From Aquarana catesbeiana (taxonomy: Eukaryota; Chordata; Amphibia; Anura; Ranidae), in the NCBI RefSeq assembly GCF_042186555.1, contig NC_133327.1:331460495-331524494 (forward strand): a stretch of 64,000 nucleotides of DNA, read 5' to 3'. Of this stretch, positions 43,301 to 58,118 are shown piece by piece. The notes beneath the pieces were generated by a model, which was not told the origin of the DNA, searched no databases, and saw only the letters and a list, made by a program, of their open reading frames with translations. The position numbers and the translations under genes were made by a program. How positions within the stretch are numbered: the stretch's first letter is position 1; each line of letters begins with the position of its first letter.

Positions 43301-46300
43301 AACGCAGATTACCAAAAATGTATATAAGCGGTCAGTCAATTTTCAGTTTGCAGGACATGGGAATATAAACGCAGATTACCAAAAATGTATATAAGCGGTC
43401 AGTCAATTTTCAGTTTGCAGGACATGGGAATATAAACGCAGATTACATGTGAAGAGAGAAGAAAATGTTCAGATGAATGCTGCAAGAGCAGAAGTGTCAC
43501 TTTTTTTCAGAACCCCACTTCTTTGGAAGAACCCCCTGTATGTGCAGCCCCCTGTATGTGCTCCCCCGTAAAGAAGGCCTTGTTATATACTGTGTTGGGT
43601 GTGGATGGAATCTGGCAATTAATCAATTAGGAGGGCATATTAGGAACACAGCAAGCAGGGCATAACTTTCACACCACAATCAAACTGCAAGGGGACTAAA
43701 AGGCCAAAATTGTAAAGATAAGGAAACCCATAATTTAGGTAAGACTTAATGGCTAAATAAACATTGAAATAATGTGAGCATGGCTACAGATGGAGTTGAG
43801 ACAGCGGTGACAAACAGATTTACCAAAAATGTATATAAGCGGTCAGTCAATTTTCAATTTGCAGGACATGGGAATATAAACGCAGATTACCAAAAATGTA
43901 TATAAGCGGTCAGTCAATTTTCAGTTTGCAGGACATGGGAATATAACGCAGATTACCAAAAATGTATATAAGCGGTCAGTCAATTTTCAGTTTGCAGGAC
44001 ATGGGAATATAAACGCAGATTACCAAAAATGTATATAAGCGGTCAGTCAATTTTCAGTTTGCAGGACATGGGAATATAAAACGCAGATTACATGTGAAGA
44101 GAGAAGAAAATGTTCAGATGAATGCTGCAAGAGCAGAAGTGTCACTTTTTTTCAGAACCCCACTTCTTTGGAAGAACCCCCTGTATGTGCAGCCCCCTGT
44201 ATGTGCTCCCCCGTAAAGAAGGCCTTGTTATATACTGTGTTGGGTGTGGATGGAATCTGGCAATTAATCAATTAGGAGGGCATATTAGGAACACAGCAAG
44301 CAGGGCATAACTTTCACACCACAATCAAACTGCAAGGGGACTAAAAGGCCAAAATTGTAAAGATAAGGAAACCCATAATTTAGGTAAGACTTAATGGCTA
44401 AATAAACATTGAAATAATGTGAGCATGGCTACAGATGGAGTTGAGACAGCGGTGACAAACAGATTTACCAAAAATGTATATAAGCGGTCAGTCAATTTTC
44501 AGTTTGCAGGACATGGAAATATAAACGCAGATTACCAAAAATGTATATAAGCGGTCAGTCAATTTTCAGTTTGCAGGACATGGGAATATAAACGCAGATT
44601 ACCAAAAATGTATATAAGCGGTCAGTCAATTTTCAATTTGCAGGACATGGGAATATAAACGCAGATTACCAAAAATGTATATAAGCGGTCAGTCAATTTT
44701 CAGTTTGCAGGACATGGGAATATAAACGCAGATTACATGTGAAGAGAGAAGAAAATGTTCAGATGAATGCTGCAAGAGCAGAAGTGTCACTTTTTTTCAG
44801 AACCCCACTTCTTTGGAAGAACCCCCTGTATGTGCAGCCCCCTGTATGTGCTCCCCCGTAAAGAAGGCCTTGTTATATACTGTGTTGGGTGTGGATGGAA
44901 TCTGGCAATTAATCAATTAGGAGGGCATATTAGGAACACAGCAAGCAGGGCATAACTTTCACACCACAATCAAACTGCAAGGGGACTAAAAGGCCAAAAT
45001 TGTAAAGATAAGGAAACCCATAATTTAGGTAAGACTTAATGGCTAAATAAACATTGAAATAATGTGAGCATGGCTACAGATGGAGTTGAGACAGCGGTGA
45101 CAAACAGATTTACCAAAAATGTATATAAGCGGTCAGTCAATTTTCAGTTTGCAGGACATGGAAATATAAACGCAGATTACCAAAAATGTATATAAGCGGT
45201 CAGTCAATTTTCAGTTTGCAGGACATGGGAATATAAACGCAGATTACCAAAAATGTATATAAGCGGTCAGTCAATTTTCAATTTGCAGGACATGGGAATA
45301 TAAACGCAGATTACCAAAAATGTATATAAGCGGTCAGTCAATTTTCAGTTTGCAGGACATGGGAATATAAACGCAGATTACCAAAAATGTATATAAGCGG
45401 TCAGTCAATTTTCAATTTGCAGGACATGGGAATATAAACGCAGATTACCAAAAATGTATATAAGCGGTCAGTCAATTTTCAGTTTGCAGGACATGGGAAT
45501 ATAACGCAGATTACCAAAAATGTATATAAGCGGTCAGTCAATTTTCAGTTTGCAGGACATGGGAATATAAACGCAGATTACATGTGAAGAGAGAAGAAAA
45601 TGTTCAGATGAATGCTGCAAGAGCAGAAGTGTCACTTTTTTTCAGAACCCCACTTCTTTGGAAGAACCCCCTGTATGTGCAGCCCCCTGTATGTGCTCCC
45701 CCGTAAAGAAGGCCTTGTTATATACTGTGTTGGGTGTGGATGGAATCTGGCAATTAATCAATTAGGAGGGCATATTAGGAACACAGCAAGCAGGGCATAA
45801 CTTTCACACCACAATCAAACTGCAAGGGGACTAAAAGGCCAAAATTGTAAAGATAAGGAAACCCATAATTTAGGTAAGACTTAATGGCTAAATAAACATT
45901 GAAATAATGTGAGCATGGCTACAGATGGAGTTGAGACAGCGGTGACAAACAGATTTACCAAAAATGTATATAAGCGGTCAGTCAATTTTCAATTTGCAGG
46001 ACATGGGAATATAAACGCAGATTACCAAAAATGTATATAAGCGGTCAGTCAATTTTCAGTTTGCAGGACATGGGAATATAACGCAGATTACCAAAAATGT
46101 ATATAAGCGGTCAGTCAATTTTCAGTTTGCAGGACATGGGAATATAAACGCAGATTACCAAAAATGTATATAAGCGGTCAGTCAATTTTCAGTTTGCAGG
46201 ACATGGGAATATAAAACGCAGATTACATGTGAAGAGAGAAGAAAATGTTCAGATGAATGCTGCAAGAGCAGAAGTGTCACTTTTTTTCAGAACCCCACTT

Positions 46301-49300
46301 CTTTGGAAGAACCCCCTGTATGTGCAGCCCCCTGTATGTGCTCCCCCGTAAAGAAGGCCTTGTTATATACTGTGTTGGGTGTGGATGGAATCTGGCAATT
46401 AATCAATTAGGAGGGCATATTAGGAACACAGCAAGCAGGGCATAACTTTCACACCACAATCAAACTGCAAGGGGACTAAAAGGCCAAAATTGTAAAGATA
46501 AGGAAACCCATAATTTAGGTAAGACTTAATGGCTAAATAAACATTGAAATAATGTGAGCATGGCTACAGATGGAGTTGAGACAGCGGTTACAAACAGATT
46601 TACCAAAAATGTATATAAGCGGTCAGTCAATTTTCAGTTTGCAGGACATGGAAATATAAACGCAGATTACCAAAAATGTATATAAGCGGTCAGTCAATTT
46701 TCAGTTTGCAGGACATGGGAATATAAACGCAGATTACCAAAAATGTATATAAGCGGTCAGTCAATTTTCAATTTGCAGGACATGGGAATATAAACGCAGA
46801 TTACCAAAAATGTATATAAGCGGTCAGTCAATTTTCAGTTTGCAGGACATGGGAATATAAACGCAGATTACCAAAAATGTATATAAGCGGTCAGTCAATT
46901 TTCAATTTGCAGGACATGGGAATATAAACGCAGATTACCAAAAATGTATATAAGCGGTCAGTCAATTTTCAGTTTGCAGGACATGGGAATATAACGCAGA
47001 TTACCAAAAATGTATATAAGCGGTCAGTCAATTTTCAGTTTGCAGGACATGGGAATATAAACGCAGATTACCAAAAATGTATATAAGCGGTCAGTCAATT
47101 TTCAGTTTGCAGGACATGGGAATATAAACGCAGATTACATGTGAAGAGAGAAGAAAATGTTCAGATGAATGCTGCAAGAGCAGAAGTGTCACTTTTTTTC
47201 AGAACCCCACTTCTTTGGAAGAACCCCCTGTATGTGCAGCCCCCTGTATGTGCTCCCCCGTAAAGAAGGCCTTGTTATATACTGTGTTGGGTGTGGATGG
47301 AATCTGGCAATTAATCAATTAGGAGGGCATATTAGGAACACAGCAAGCAGGGCATAACTTTCACACCACAATCAAACTGCAAGGGGACTAAAAGGCCAAA
47401 ATTGTAAAGATAAGGAAACCCATAATTTAGGTAAGACTTAATGGCTAAATAAACATTGAAATAATGTGAGCATGGCTACAGATGGAGTTGAGACAGCGGT
47501 GACAAACAGATTTACCAAAAATGTATATAAGCGGTCAGTCAATTTTCAATTTGCAGGACATGGGAATATAAACGCAGATTACCAAAAATGTATATAAGCG
47601 GTCAGTCAATTTTCAGTTTGCAGGACATGGGAATATAACGCAGATTACCAAAAATGTATATAAGCGGTCAGTCAATTTTCAGTTTGCAGGACATGGGAAT
47701 ATAAACGCAGATTACCAAAAATGTATATAAGCGGTCAGTCAATTTTCAGTTTGCAGGACATGGGAATATAAAACGCAGATTACATGTGAAGAGAGAAGAA
47801 AATGTTCAGATGAATGCTGCAAGAGCAGAAGTGTCACTTTTTTTCAGAACCCCACTTCTTTGGAAGAACCCCCTGTATGTGCAGCCCCCTGTATGTGCTC
47901 CCCCGTAAAGAAGGCCTTGTTATATACTGTGTTGGGTGTGGATGGAATCTGGCAATTAATCAATTAGGAGGGCATATTAGGAACACAGCAAGCAGGGCAT
48001 AACTTTCACACCACAATCAAACTGCAAGGGGACTAAAAGGCCAAAATTGTAAAGATAAGGAAACCCATAATTTAGGTAAGACTTAATGGCTAAATAAACA
48101 TTGAAATAATGTGAGCATGGCTACAGATGGAGTTGAGACAGCGGTGACAAACAGATTTACCAAAAATGTATATAAGCGGTCAGTCAATTTTCAGTTTGCA
48201 GGACATGGAAATATAAACGCAGATTACCAAAAATGTATATAAGCGGTCAGTCAATTTTCAGTTTGCAGGACATGGGAATATAAACGCAGATTACCAAAAA
48301 TGTATATAAGCGGTCAGTCAATTTTCAATTTGCAGGACATGGGAATATAAACGCAGATTACCAAAAATGTATATAAGCGGTCAGTCAATTTTCAGTTTGC
48401 AGGACATGGGAATATAAACGCAGATTACATGTGAAGAGAGAAGAAAATGTTCAGATGAATGCTGCAAGAGCAGAAGTGTCACTTTTTTTCAGAACCCCAC
48501 TTCTTTGGAAGAACCCCCTGTATGTGCAGCCCCCTGTATGTGCTCCCCCGTAAAGAAGGCCTTGTTATATACTGTGTTGGGTGTGGATGGAATCTGGCAA
48601 TTAATCAATTAGGAGGGCATATTAGGAACACAGCAAGCAGGGCATAACTTTCACACCACAATCAAACTGCAAGGGGACTAAAAGGCCAAAATTGTAAAGA
48701 TAAGGAAACCCATAATTTAGGTAAGACTTAATGGCTAAATAAACATTGAAATAATGTGAGCATGGCTACAGATGGAGTTGAGACAGCGGTGACAAACAGA
48801 TTTACCAAAAATGTATATAAGCGGTCAGTCAATTTTCAGTTTGCAGGACATGGAAATATAAACGCAGATTACCAAAAATGTATATAAGCGGTCAGTCAAT
48901 TTTCAGTTTGCAGGACATGGGAATATAAACGCAGATTACCAAAAATGTATATAAGCGGTCAGTCAATTTTCAATTTGCAGGACATGGGAATATAAACGCA
49001 GATTACCAAAAATGTATATAAGCGGTCAGTCAATTTTCAGTTTGCAGGACATGGGAATATAAACGCAGATTACATGTGAAGAGAGAAGAAAATGTTCAGA
49101 TGAATGCTGCAAGAGCAGAAGTGTCACTTTTTTTCAGAACCCCACTTCTTTGGAAGAACCCCCTGTATGTGCAGCCCCCTGTATGTGCTCCCCCGTAAAG
49201 AAGGCCTTGTTATATACTGTGTTGGGTGTGGATGGAATCTGGCAATTAATCAATTAGGAGGGCATATTAGGAACACAGCAAGCAGGGCATAACTTTCACA

Positions 49301-52300
49301 CCACAATCAAACTGCAAGGGGACTAAAAGGCCAAAATTGTAAAGATAAGGAAACCCATAATTTAGGTAAGACTTAATGGCTAAATAAACATTGAAATAAT
49401 GTGAGCATGGCTACAGATGGAGTTGAGACAGCGGTGACAAACAGATTTACCAAAAATGTATATAAGCGGTCAGTCAATTTTCAGTTTGCAGGACATGGAA
49501 ATATAAACGCAGATTACCAAAAATGTATATAAGCGGTCAGTCAATTTTCAGTTTGCAGGACATGGGAATATAAACGCAGATTACCAAAAATGTATATAAG
49601 CGGTCAGTCAATTTTCAATTTGCAGGACATGGGAATATAAACGCAGATTACCAAAAATGTATATAAGCGGTCAGTCAATTTTCAGTTTGCAGGACATGGG
49701 AATATAAACGCAGATTACATGTGAAGAGAGAAGAAAATGTTCAGATGAATGCTGCAAGAGCAGAAGTGTCACTTTTTTTCAGAACCCCACTTCTTTGGAA
49801 GAACCCCCTGTATGTGCAGCCCCCTGTATGTGCTCCCCCGTAAAGAAGGCCTTGTTATATACTGTGTTGGGTGTGGATGGAATCTGGCAATTAATCAATT
49901 AGGAGGGCATATTAGGAACACAGCAAGCAGGGCATAACTTTCACACCACAATCAAACTGCAAGGGGACTAAAAGGCCAAAATTGTAAAGATAAGGAAACC
50001 CATAATTTAGGTAAGACTTAATGGCTAAATAAACATTGAAATAATGTGAGCATGGCTACAGATGGAGTTGAGACAGCGGTGACAAACAGATTTACCAAAA
50101 ATGTATATAAGCGGTCAGTCAATTTTCAGTTTGCAGGACATGGAAATATAAACGCAGATTACCAAAAATGTATATAAGCGGTCAGTCAATTTTCAGTTTG
50201 CAGGACATGGGAATATAAACGCAGATTACCAAAAATGTATATAAGCGGTCAGTCAATTTTCAATTTGCAGGACATGGGAATATAAACGCAGATTACCAAA
50301 AATGTATATAAGCGGTCAGTCAATTTTCAGTTTGCAGGACATGGGAATATAAACGCAGATTACCAAAAATGTATATAAGCGGTCAGTCAATTTTCAATTT
50401 GCAGGACATGGGAATATAAACGCAGATTACCAAAAATGTATATAAGCGGTCAGTCAATTTTCAGTTTGCAGGACATGGGAATATAACGCAGATTACCAAA
50501 AATGTATATAAGCGGTCAGTCAATTTTCAGTTTGCAGGACATGGGAATATAAACGCAGATTACATGTGAAGAGAGAAGAAAATGTTCAGATGAATGCTGC
50601 AAGAGCAGAAGTGTCACTTTTTTTCAGAACCCCACTTCTTTGGAAGAACCCCCTGTATGTGCAGCCCCCTGTATGTGCTCCCCCGTAAAGAAGGCCTTGT
50701 TATATACTGTGTTGGGTGTGGATGGAATCTGGCAATTAATCAATTAGGAGGGCATATTAGGAACACAGCAAGCAGGGCATAACTTTCACACCACAATCAA
50801 ACTGCAAGGGGACTAAAAGGCCAAAATTGTAAAGATAAGGAAACCCATAATTTAGGTAAGACTTAATGGCTAAATAAACATTGAAATAATGTGAGCATGG
50901 CTACAGATGGAGTTGAGACAGCGGTGACAAACAGATTTACCAAAAATGTATATAAGCGGTCAGTCAATTTTCAATTTGCAGGACATGGGAATATAAACGC
51001 AGATTACCAAAAATGTATATAAGCGGTCAGTCAATTTTCAGTTTGCAGGACATGGGAATATAACGCAGATTACCAAAAATGTATATAAGCGGTCAGTCAA
51101 TTTTCAGTTTGCAGGACATGGGAATATAAACGCAGATTACCAAAAATGTATATAAGCGGTCAGTCAATTTTCAGTTTGCAGGACATGGGAATATAAAACG
51201 CAGATTACATGTGAAGAGAGAAGAAAATGTTCAGATGAATGCTGCAAGAGCAGAAGTGTCACTTTTTTTCAGAACCCCACTTCTTTGGAAGAACCCCCTG
51301 TATGTGCAGCCCCCTGTATGTGCTCCCCCGTAAAGAAGGCCTTGTTATATACTGTGTTGGGTGTGGATGGAATCTGGCAATTAATCAATTAGGAGGGCAT
51401 ATTAGGAACACAGCAAGCAGGGCATAACTTTCACACCACAATCAAACTGCAAGGGGACTAAAAGGCCAAAATTGTAAAGATAAGGAAACCCATAATTTAG
51501 GTAAGACTTAATGGCTAAATAAACATTGAAATAATGTGAGCATGGCTACAGATGGAGTTGAGACAGCGGTTACAAACAGATTTACCAAAAATGTATATAA
51601 GCGGTCAGTCAATTTTCAGTTTGCAGGACATGGAAATATAAACGCAGATTACCAAAAATGTATATAAGCGGTCAGTCAATTTTCAGTTTGCAGGACATGG
51701 GAATATAAACGCAGATTACCAAAAATGTATATAAGCGGTCAGTCAATTTTCAATTTGCAGGACATGGGAATATAAACGCAGATTACCAAAAATGTATATA
51801 AGCGGTCAGTCAATTTTCAGTTTGCAGGACATGGGAATATAAACGCAGATTACATGTGAAGAGAGAAGAAAATGTTCAGATGAATGCTGCAAGAGCAGAA
51901 GTGTCACTTTTTTTCAGAACCCCACTTCTTTGGAAGAACCCCCTGTATGTGCAGCCCCCTGTATGTGCTCCCCCGTAAAGAAGGCCTTGTTATATACTGT
52001 GTTGGGTGTGGATGGAATCTGGCAATTAATCAATTAGGAGGGCATATTAGGAACACAGCAAGCAGGGCATAACTTTCACACCACAATCAAACTGCAAGGG
52101 GACTAAAAGGCCAAAATTGTAAAGATAAGGAAACCCATAATTTAGGTAAGACTTAATGGCTAAATAAACATTGAAATAATGTGAGCATGGCTACAGATGG
52201 AGTTGAGACAGCGGTGACAAACAGATTTACCAAAAATGTATATAAGCGGTCAGTCAATTTTCAGTTTGCAGGACATGGAAATATAAACGCAGATTACCAA

Positions 52301-55300
52301 AAATGTATATAAGCGGTCAGTCAATTTTCAGTTTGCAGGACATGGGAATATAAACGCAGATTACCAAAAATGTATATAAGCGGTCAGTCAATTTTCAATT
52401 TGCAGGACATGGGAATATAAACGCAGATTACCAAAAATGTATATAAGCGGTCAGTCAATTTTCAGTTTGCAGGACATGGGAATATAAACGCAGATTACAT
52501 GTGAAGAGAGAAGAAAATGTTCAGATGAATGCTGCAAGAGCAGAAGTGTCACTTTTTTTCAGAACCCCACTTCTTTGGAAGAACCCCCTGTATGTGCAGC
52601 CCCCTGTATGTGCTCCCCCGTAAAGAAGGCCTTGTTATATACTGTGTTGGGTGTGGATGGAATCTGGCAATTAATCAATTAGGAGGGCATATTAGGAACA
52701 CAGCAAGCAGGGCATAACTTTCACACCACAATCAAACTGCAAGGGGACTAAAAGGCCAAAATTGTAAAGATAAGGAAACCCATAATTTAGGTAAGACTTA
52801 ATGGCTAAATAAACATTGAAATAATGTGAGCATGGCTACAGATGGAGTTGAGACAGCGGTGACAAACAGATTTACCAAAAATGTATATAAGCGGTCAGTC
52901 AATTTTCAGTTTGCAGGACATGGAAATATAAACGCAGATTACCAAAAATGTATATAAGCGGTCAGTCAATTTTCAGTTTGCAGGACATGGGAATATAAAC
53001 GCAGATTACCAAAAATGTATATAAGCGGTCAGTCAATTTTCAATTTGCAGGACATGGGAATATAAACGCAGATTACCAAAAATGTATATAAGCGGTCAGT
53101 CAATTTTCAGTTTGCAGGACATGGGAATATAAACGCAGATTACCAAAAATGTATATAAGCGGTCAGTCAATTTTCAATTTGCAGGACATGGGAATATAAA
53201 CGCAGATTACCAAAAATGTATATAAGCGGTCAGTCAATTTTCAGTTTGCAGGACATGGGAATATAACGCAGATTACCAAAAATGTATATAAGCGGTCAGT
53301 CAATTTTCAGTTTGCAGGACATGGGAATATAAACGCAGATTACCAAAAATGTATATAAGCGGTCAGTCAATTTTCAGTTTGCAGGACATGGGAATATAAA
53401 CGCAGATTACATGTGAAGAGAGAAGAAAATGTTCAGATGAATGCTGCAAGAGCAGAAGTGTCACTTTTTTTCAGAACCCCACTTCTTTGGAAGAACCCCC
53501 TGTATGTGCAGCCCCCTGTATGTGCTCCCCCGTAAAGAAGGCCTTGTTATATACTGTGTTGGGTGTGGATGGAATCTGGCAATTAATCAATTAGGAGGGC
53601 ATATTAGGAACACAGCAAGCAGGGCATAACTTTCACACCACAATCAAACTGCAAGGGGACTAAAAGGCCAAAATTGTAAAGATAAGGAAACCCATAATTT
53701 AGGTAAGACTTAATGGCTAAATAAACATTGAAATAATGTGAGCATGGCTACAGATGGAGTTGAGACAGCGGTGACAAACAGATTTACCAAAAATGTATAT
53801 AAGCGGTCAGTCAATTTTCAATTTGCAGGACATGGGAATATAAACGCAGATTACCAAAAATGTATATAAGCGGTCAGTCAATTTTCAGTTTGCAGGACAT
53901 GGGAATATAACGCAGATTACCAAAAATGTATATAAGCGGTCAGTCAATTTTCAGTTTGCAGGACATGGGAATATAAACGCAGATTACCAAAAATGTATAT
54001 AAGCGGTCAGTCAATTTTCAGTTTGCAGGACATGGGAATATAAAACGCAGATTACATGTGAAGAGAGAAGAAAATGTTCAGATGAATGCTGCAAGAGCAG
54101 AAGTGTCACTTTTTTTCAGAACCCCACTTCTTTGGAAGAACCCCCTGTATGTGCAGCCCCCTGTATGTGCTCCCCCGTAAAGAAGGCCTTGTTATATACT
54201 GTGTTGGGTGTGGATGGAATCTGGCAATTAATCAATTAGGAGGGCATATTAGGAACACAGCAAGCAGGGCATAACTTTCACACCACAATCAAACTGCAAG
54301 GGGACTAAAAGGCCAAAATTGTAAAGATAAGGAAACCCATAATTTAGGTAAGACTTAATGGCTAAATAAACATTGAAATAATGTGAGCATGGCTACAGAT
54401 GGAGTTGAGACAGCGGTGACAAACAGATTTACCAAAAATGTATATAAGCGGTCAGTCAATTTTCAGTTTGCAGGACATGGAAATATAAACGCAGATTACC
54501 AAAAATGTATATAAGCGGTCAGTCAATTTTCAGTTTGCAGGACATGGGAATATAAACGCAGATTACCAAAAATGTATATAAGCGGTCAGTCAATTTTCAG
54601 TTTGCAGGACATGGGAATATAACGCAGATTACCAAAAATGTATATAAGCGGTCAGTCAATTTTCAGTTTGCAGGACATGGGAATATAAACGCAGATTACC
54701 AAAAATGTATATAAGCGGTCAGTCAATTTTCAGTTTGCAGGACATGGGAATATAAACGCAGATTACCAAAAATGTATATAAGCGGTCAGTCAATTTTCAG
54801 TTTGCAGGAAATGGGAATATAAACGCAGATTACCTGTGAAGAGAGAAGAAAATGTTCAGATGAATGCTGCAAGAGCAGAAGTGTCACTTTTTTTCAGAAC
54901 CCCACTTCTTTGGAAGAACCCCCTGTATGTGCAGCCCCCTGTATGTGCTCCCCCGTAAAGAAGGCCTTGTTATATACTGTGTTGGGTGTGGATGGAATCT
55001 GGCAATTAATCAATTAGGAGGGCATATTAGGAACACAGCAAGCAGGGCATAACTTTCACATCACAATCAAACTGCAAGGGGACTAAAAGGCCAAAATTGT
55101 AAAGATAAGGAAACCCATAATTTAGGTAAGACTTAATGGCTAAATAAACATTGAAATAATGTGAGCATGGCTACAGATGGAGTTGAGACAGCGGTGACAA
55201 ACAGATTTACCAAAAATGTATATAAGCGGTCAGTCAATTTTCAGTTTGCAGGACATGGGAATATAAACGCAGATTAATAAAAATGTATATAAGCGGTCAG

Positions 55301-58118
55301 TCAATTTTCAGTTTGCAGGACATGGGAATATAAACGCAGATTACCAAAAATGTATATAAGCGGTCAGTCAATTTTCAATTTGCAGGACATGGGAATATAA
55401 ACGCAGATTACCAAAAATGTATATAAGCGGTCAGTCAATTTTCAGTTTGCAGGACATGGGAATATAAACGCAGATTACCTGTGAAGAGAGAAGAAAATGT
55501 TCAGATGAATGCTGCAAGAGCAGAAGTGTCACTTTTTTTCAGAACCCCACTTCTTTGGAAGAACCCCCTGTATGTGCTCCCCCGTAAAGAAGGCCTTGTT
55601 ATATACTGTGTTGGGTGTGGATGGAATCTGGCAATTAATCAATTAGGAGGGGATATTAGGAACACAGCAAGCAGGGCATAACTTTTACACCACAATCAAA
55701 CTGCAAGGGGACTAAAAGGCCAAAATTGTAAAGATAAGGAAACCCATAATTTAGGTAAGACTTAATGGCTAAATAAACATTGAAATAATGTGAGCATGGC
55801 TACAGATGGAGTTGAGACAGCGGTGACAAACAGATTTACCAAAAATGTATATAAGCGGTCAGTCAATTTTCAGTTTGAAGGACATGGGAATATAAACGCA
55901 GATTAATAAAAATGTATATAAGCGGTCAGTCAATTTTCAGTTTGCAGGACATGGGAATATAACGCAGACTACCAAAAATGTATATAAGCGGTCAGTCAAT
56001 TTTCAGTTTGCAGGACATGGAAATATAAACGCAGATTACCAAAAATGTATATAAGCGGTCAGTCAATTTTCAGTTTGCAGGACATGGAAATATAAACGCA
56101 GATTACCAAAAATGTATATAAGCGGTCAGTCAATTTTCAGTTTGCAGGACATGGGAATATAACGCAGATTACCAAAAATGTATATAAGCGGTCAGTCAAT
56201 TTTCAGTTTGCAGGACATGGGAATATAAACGCAGATTACCAAAAATGTATATAAGCGTTCAGTCAATTTTCAGTTTGCAGGACATGGGAATATAAACACA
56301 GATTACCAAAAATGTATATAAGCGGTCAGTCAATTTTCAATTTGCAGGACATGGGAATATAACGCAGATTACCAAAAATGTATATAAGCGGTCAGTCAAT
56401 TTTCAGTTTGCAGGACATGGGAATATAAACGCAGATTACCAAAAATGTATATAAGCGGTCAGTCAATTTTCAGTTTGCAGGACATGGGAATATAAACGCA
56501 GATTACCAAAAATGTATATAAGCGGTCAGTCAATTTTCAGTTTGCAGGACATGGGAATATAAACGCAGATTACCAAAAATGTATATAAGCGGTCAGTCAA
56601 TTTTCAGTTTGCAGGACATGGGAATATAAACGCAGATTACCTGTGAAGAGAGAAGAAAATGTTCAGATGAATGCTGCAAGAGCAGAAGTGTCACTTTTTT
56701 TCAGAACCCCACTTCTTTGGAAGGACCCCCTGTATGTGCAGCCCCCTGTATGTGCTCCCCCGTAAAGAAGGCCTTGTTATATACTGTGTTGGGTGTGGAT
56801 GGAATCTGGCAATTAATCAATTAGGAGGGCATATTAGGAACACAGCAAGCAGGGCATAACTTTCACACCACAATCAAACTGCAAGGGGACTAAAAGGCCA
56901 AAATTGTAAAGATAAGGAAACCCATAATTTAGGTAAGACTTAATGGCTAAATAAACATTGAAATAATGTGAGCATGGCTACAGATGGAGTTGAGACAGCG
57001 GTGACAAACAGATTTACCAAAAATGTATATAAGCGGTCAGTCAATTTTCAGTTTGCAGGACATGGGAATATAAACGCAGATTAATAAAAATGTATATAAG
57101 CGGTCAGTCAATTTTCAGTTTGCAGGACATGGGAATATAACGCAGATTACCAAAAATGTATATAAGCGGTCAGTCAATTTTCAGTTTGCAGGACATGGAA
57201 ATATAAACGCAGATTACCAAAAATGTATATAAGCGGTCAGTCAATTTTCAGTTTGCAGGACATGGAAATATAAACGCAGATTACCAAAAATGTATATAAG
57301 CGGTCAGTCAATTTTCAGTTTGCAGGACATGGGAATATAAACGCAGATTACCAAAAATGTATATAAGCGGTCAGTCAATTTTCAGTTTGCAGGACATGGG
57401 AATATAACGCAGATTACCAAAAATGTATATAAGCGGTCAGTCAATTTTCAGTTTGCAGGACATGGGAATATAAACGCAGATTACCAAAAATGTATATAAG
57501 CGGTCAGTCAATTTTCAATTTGCAGGACATGGGAATGTAACGCAGATTACCAAAAATGTATATAAGCGGTCAGTCAATTTTCAGTTTGCAGGACATGGAA
57601 ATATAAACGCAGATTACCAAAAATGTATATAAGCGGTCAGTCAATTTTCAGTTTGCAGGACATGGGAATATAAACGCAGATTACCAAAAATGTATATAAG
57701 CGGTCAGTCAATTTTCAGTTTGCAGGACATGGGAATATAAACGCAGATTACCAAAAATGTATATAAGCGGTCAGTCAATTTTCAATTTGCAGGACATGGG
57801 AATATAACGCAGATTACCAAAAATGTATATAAGCGGTCAGTCAATTTTCAGTTTGCAGGACATGGGAATATAAACGCAGATTACCAAAAATGTTTATAAG
57901 CGGTCAGTCAATTTTCAGTTTGCAGGACATGGGAATATAAACGCAGATTACCAAAAATGTATATAAGCGGTCAGTCAATTTTCAGTTTGCAGGACATGGG
58001 AATATAAACGCAGATTACCTGTGAAGAGAGAAGAAAATGTTCAGATGAATGCTGCAAGAGCAGAAGTGTCACTTTTTTTCAGAACCCCACTTCTTTGGAA
58101 GAACCCCCTGTATGTGCA
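37341..58118. repeat. 20.8-kb higher-order tandem array, 377-bp block plus n x 67-bp subrepeats
   Basis: There are 29 copies of a ~377-bp block (the first and last truncated). They are separated by runs of a 66-68-bp subrepeat (ACCAAAAATGTATATAAGCG...AACGCAGATT). The numbers of subrepeats per run are, in order: 1,4,4,4,4,4,8,4,8,4,4,7,4,8,4,4,4,4,7,4,4,4,8,4,6,4,12,15. The basic period is 645 bp; 912/913, 845 and 778 are the expanded forms. A 62-aa frame starting MLQEQKCHFF recurs in nearly every block, but its identity reflects DNA homogenisation. Neither edge shows a transposon terminus. Flanks on both sides are Harbinger Myb-gene sequence. Confidence 0.97.
41357..41890. repeat. Representative 8-subrepeat run (type I + type II)
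   Basis: The subrepeats in order are: CAGTTT with GGAAAT; CAGTTT; CAATTT; CAGTTT (type I, as in most 4-runs); then CAATTT; CAGTTT of 66 bp (ATAACG); CAGTTT; CAGTTT of 68 bp (ATAAAACG) (type II, as in the 4-runs after 38427 and 43477). The run is thus two complete 4-runs with the intervening 377-bp block missing. Each subrepeat has TATATAAG. Confidence 0.9.

Noticed and set aside
37782..56859. A 62-aa frame (MLQEQKCHFF...) conserved in about 26 copies
   Set aside because: The flanking non-coding DNA is equally identical, so conservation reflects array homogenisation, not selection on a protein.
37341..58118. CRISPR-like look of regularly spaced repeats
   Set aside because: The 67-bp units abut with no unique spacers, there are no cas genes, and the context is a vertebrate transposon landscape.
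37341..58118. Possible 5S rRNA, tRNA or snRNA tandem gene cluster
   Set aside because: I find no box A/B, 5S internal control region or snRNA-like core in the 377-bp block.
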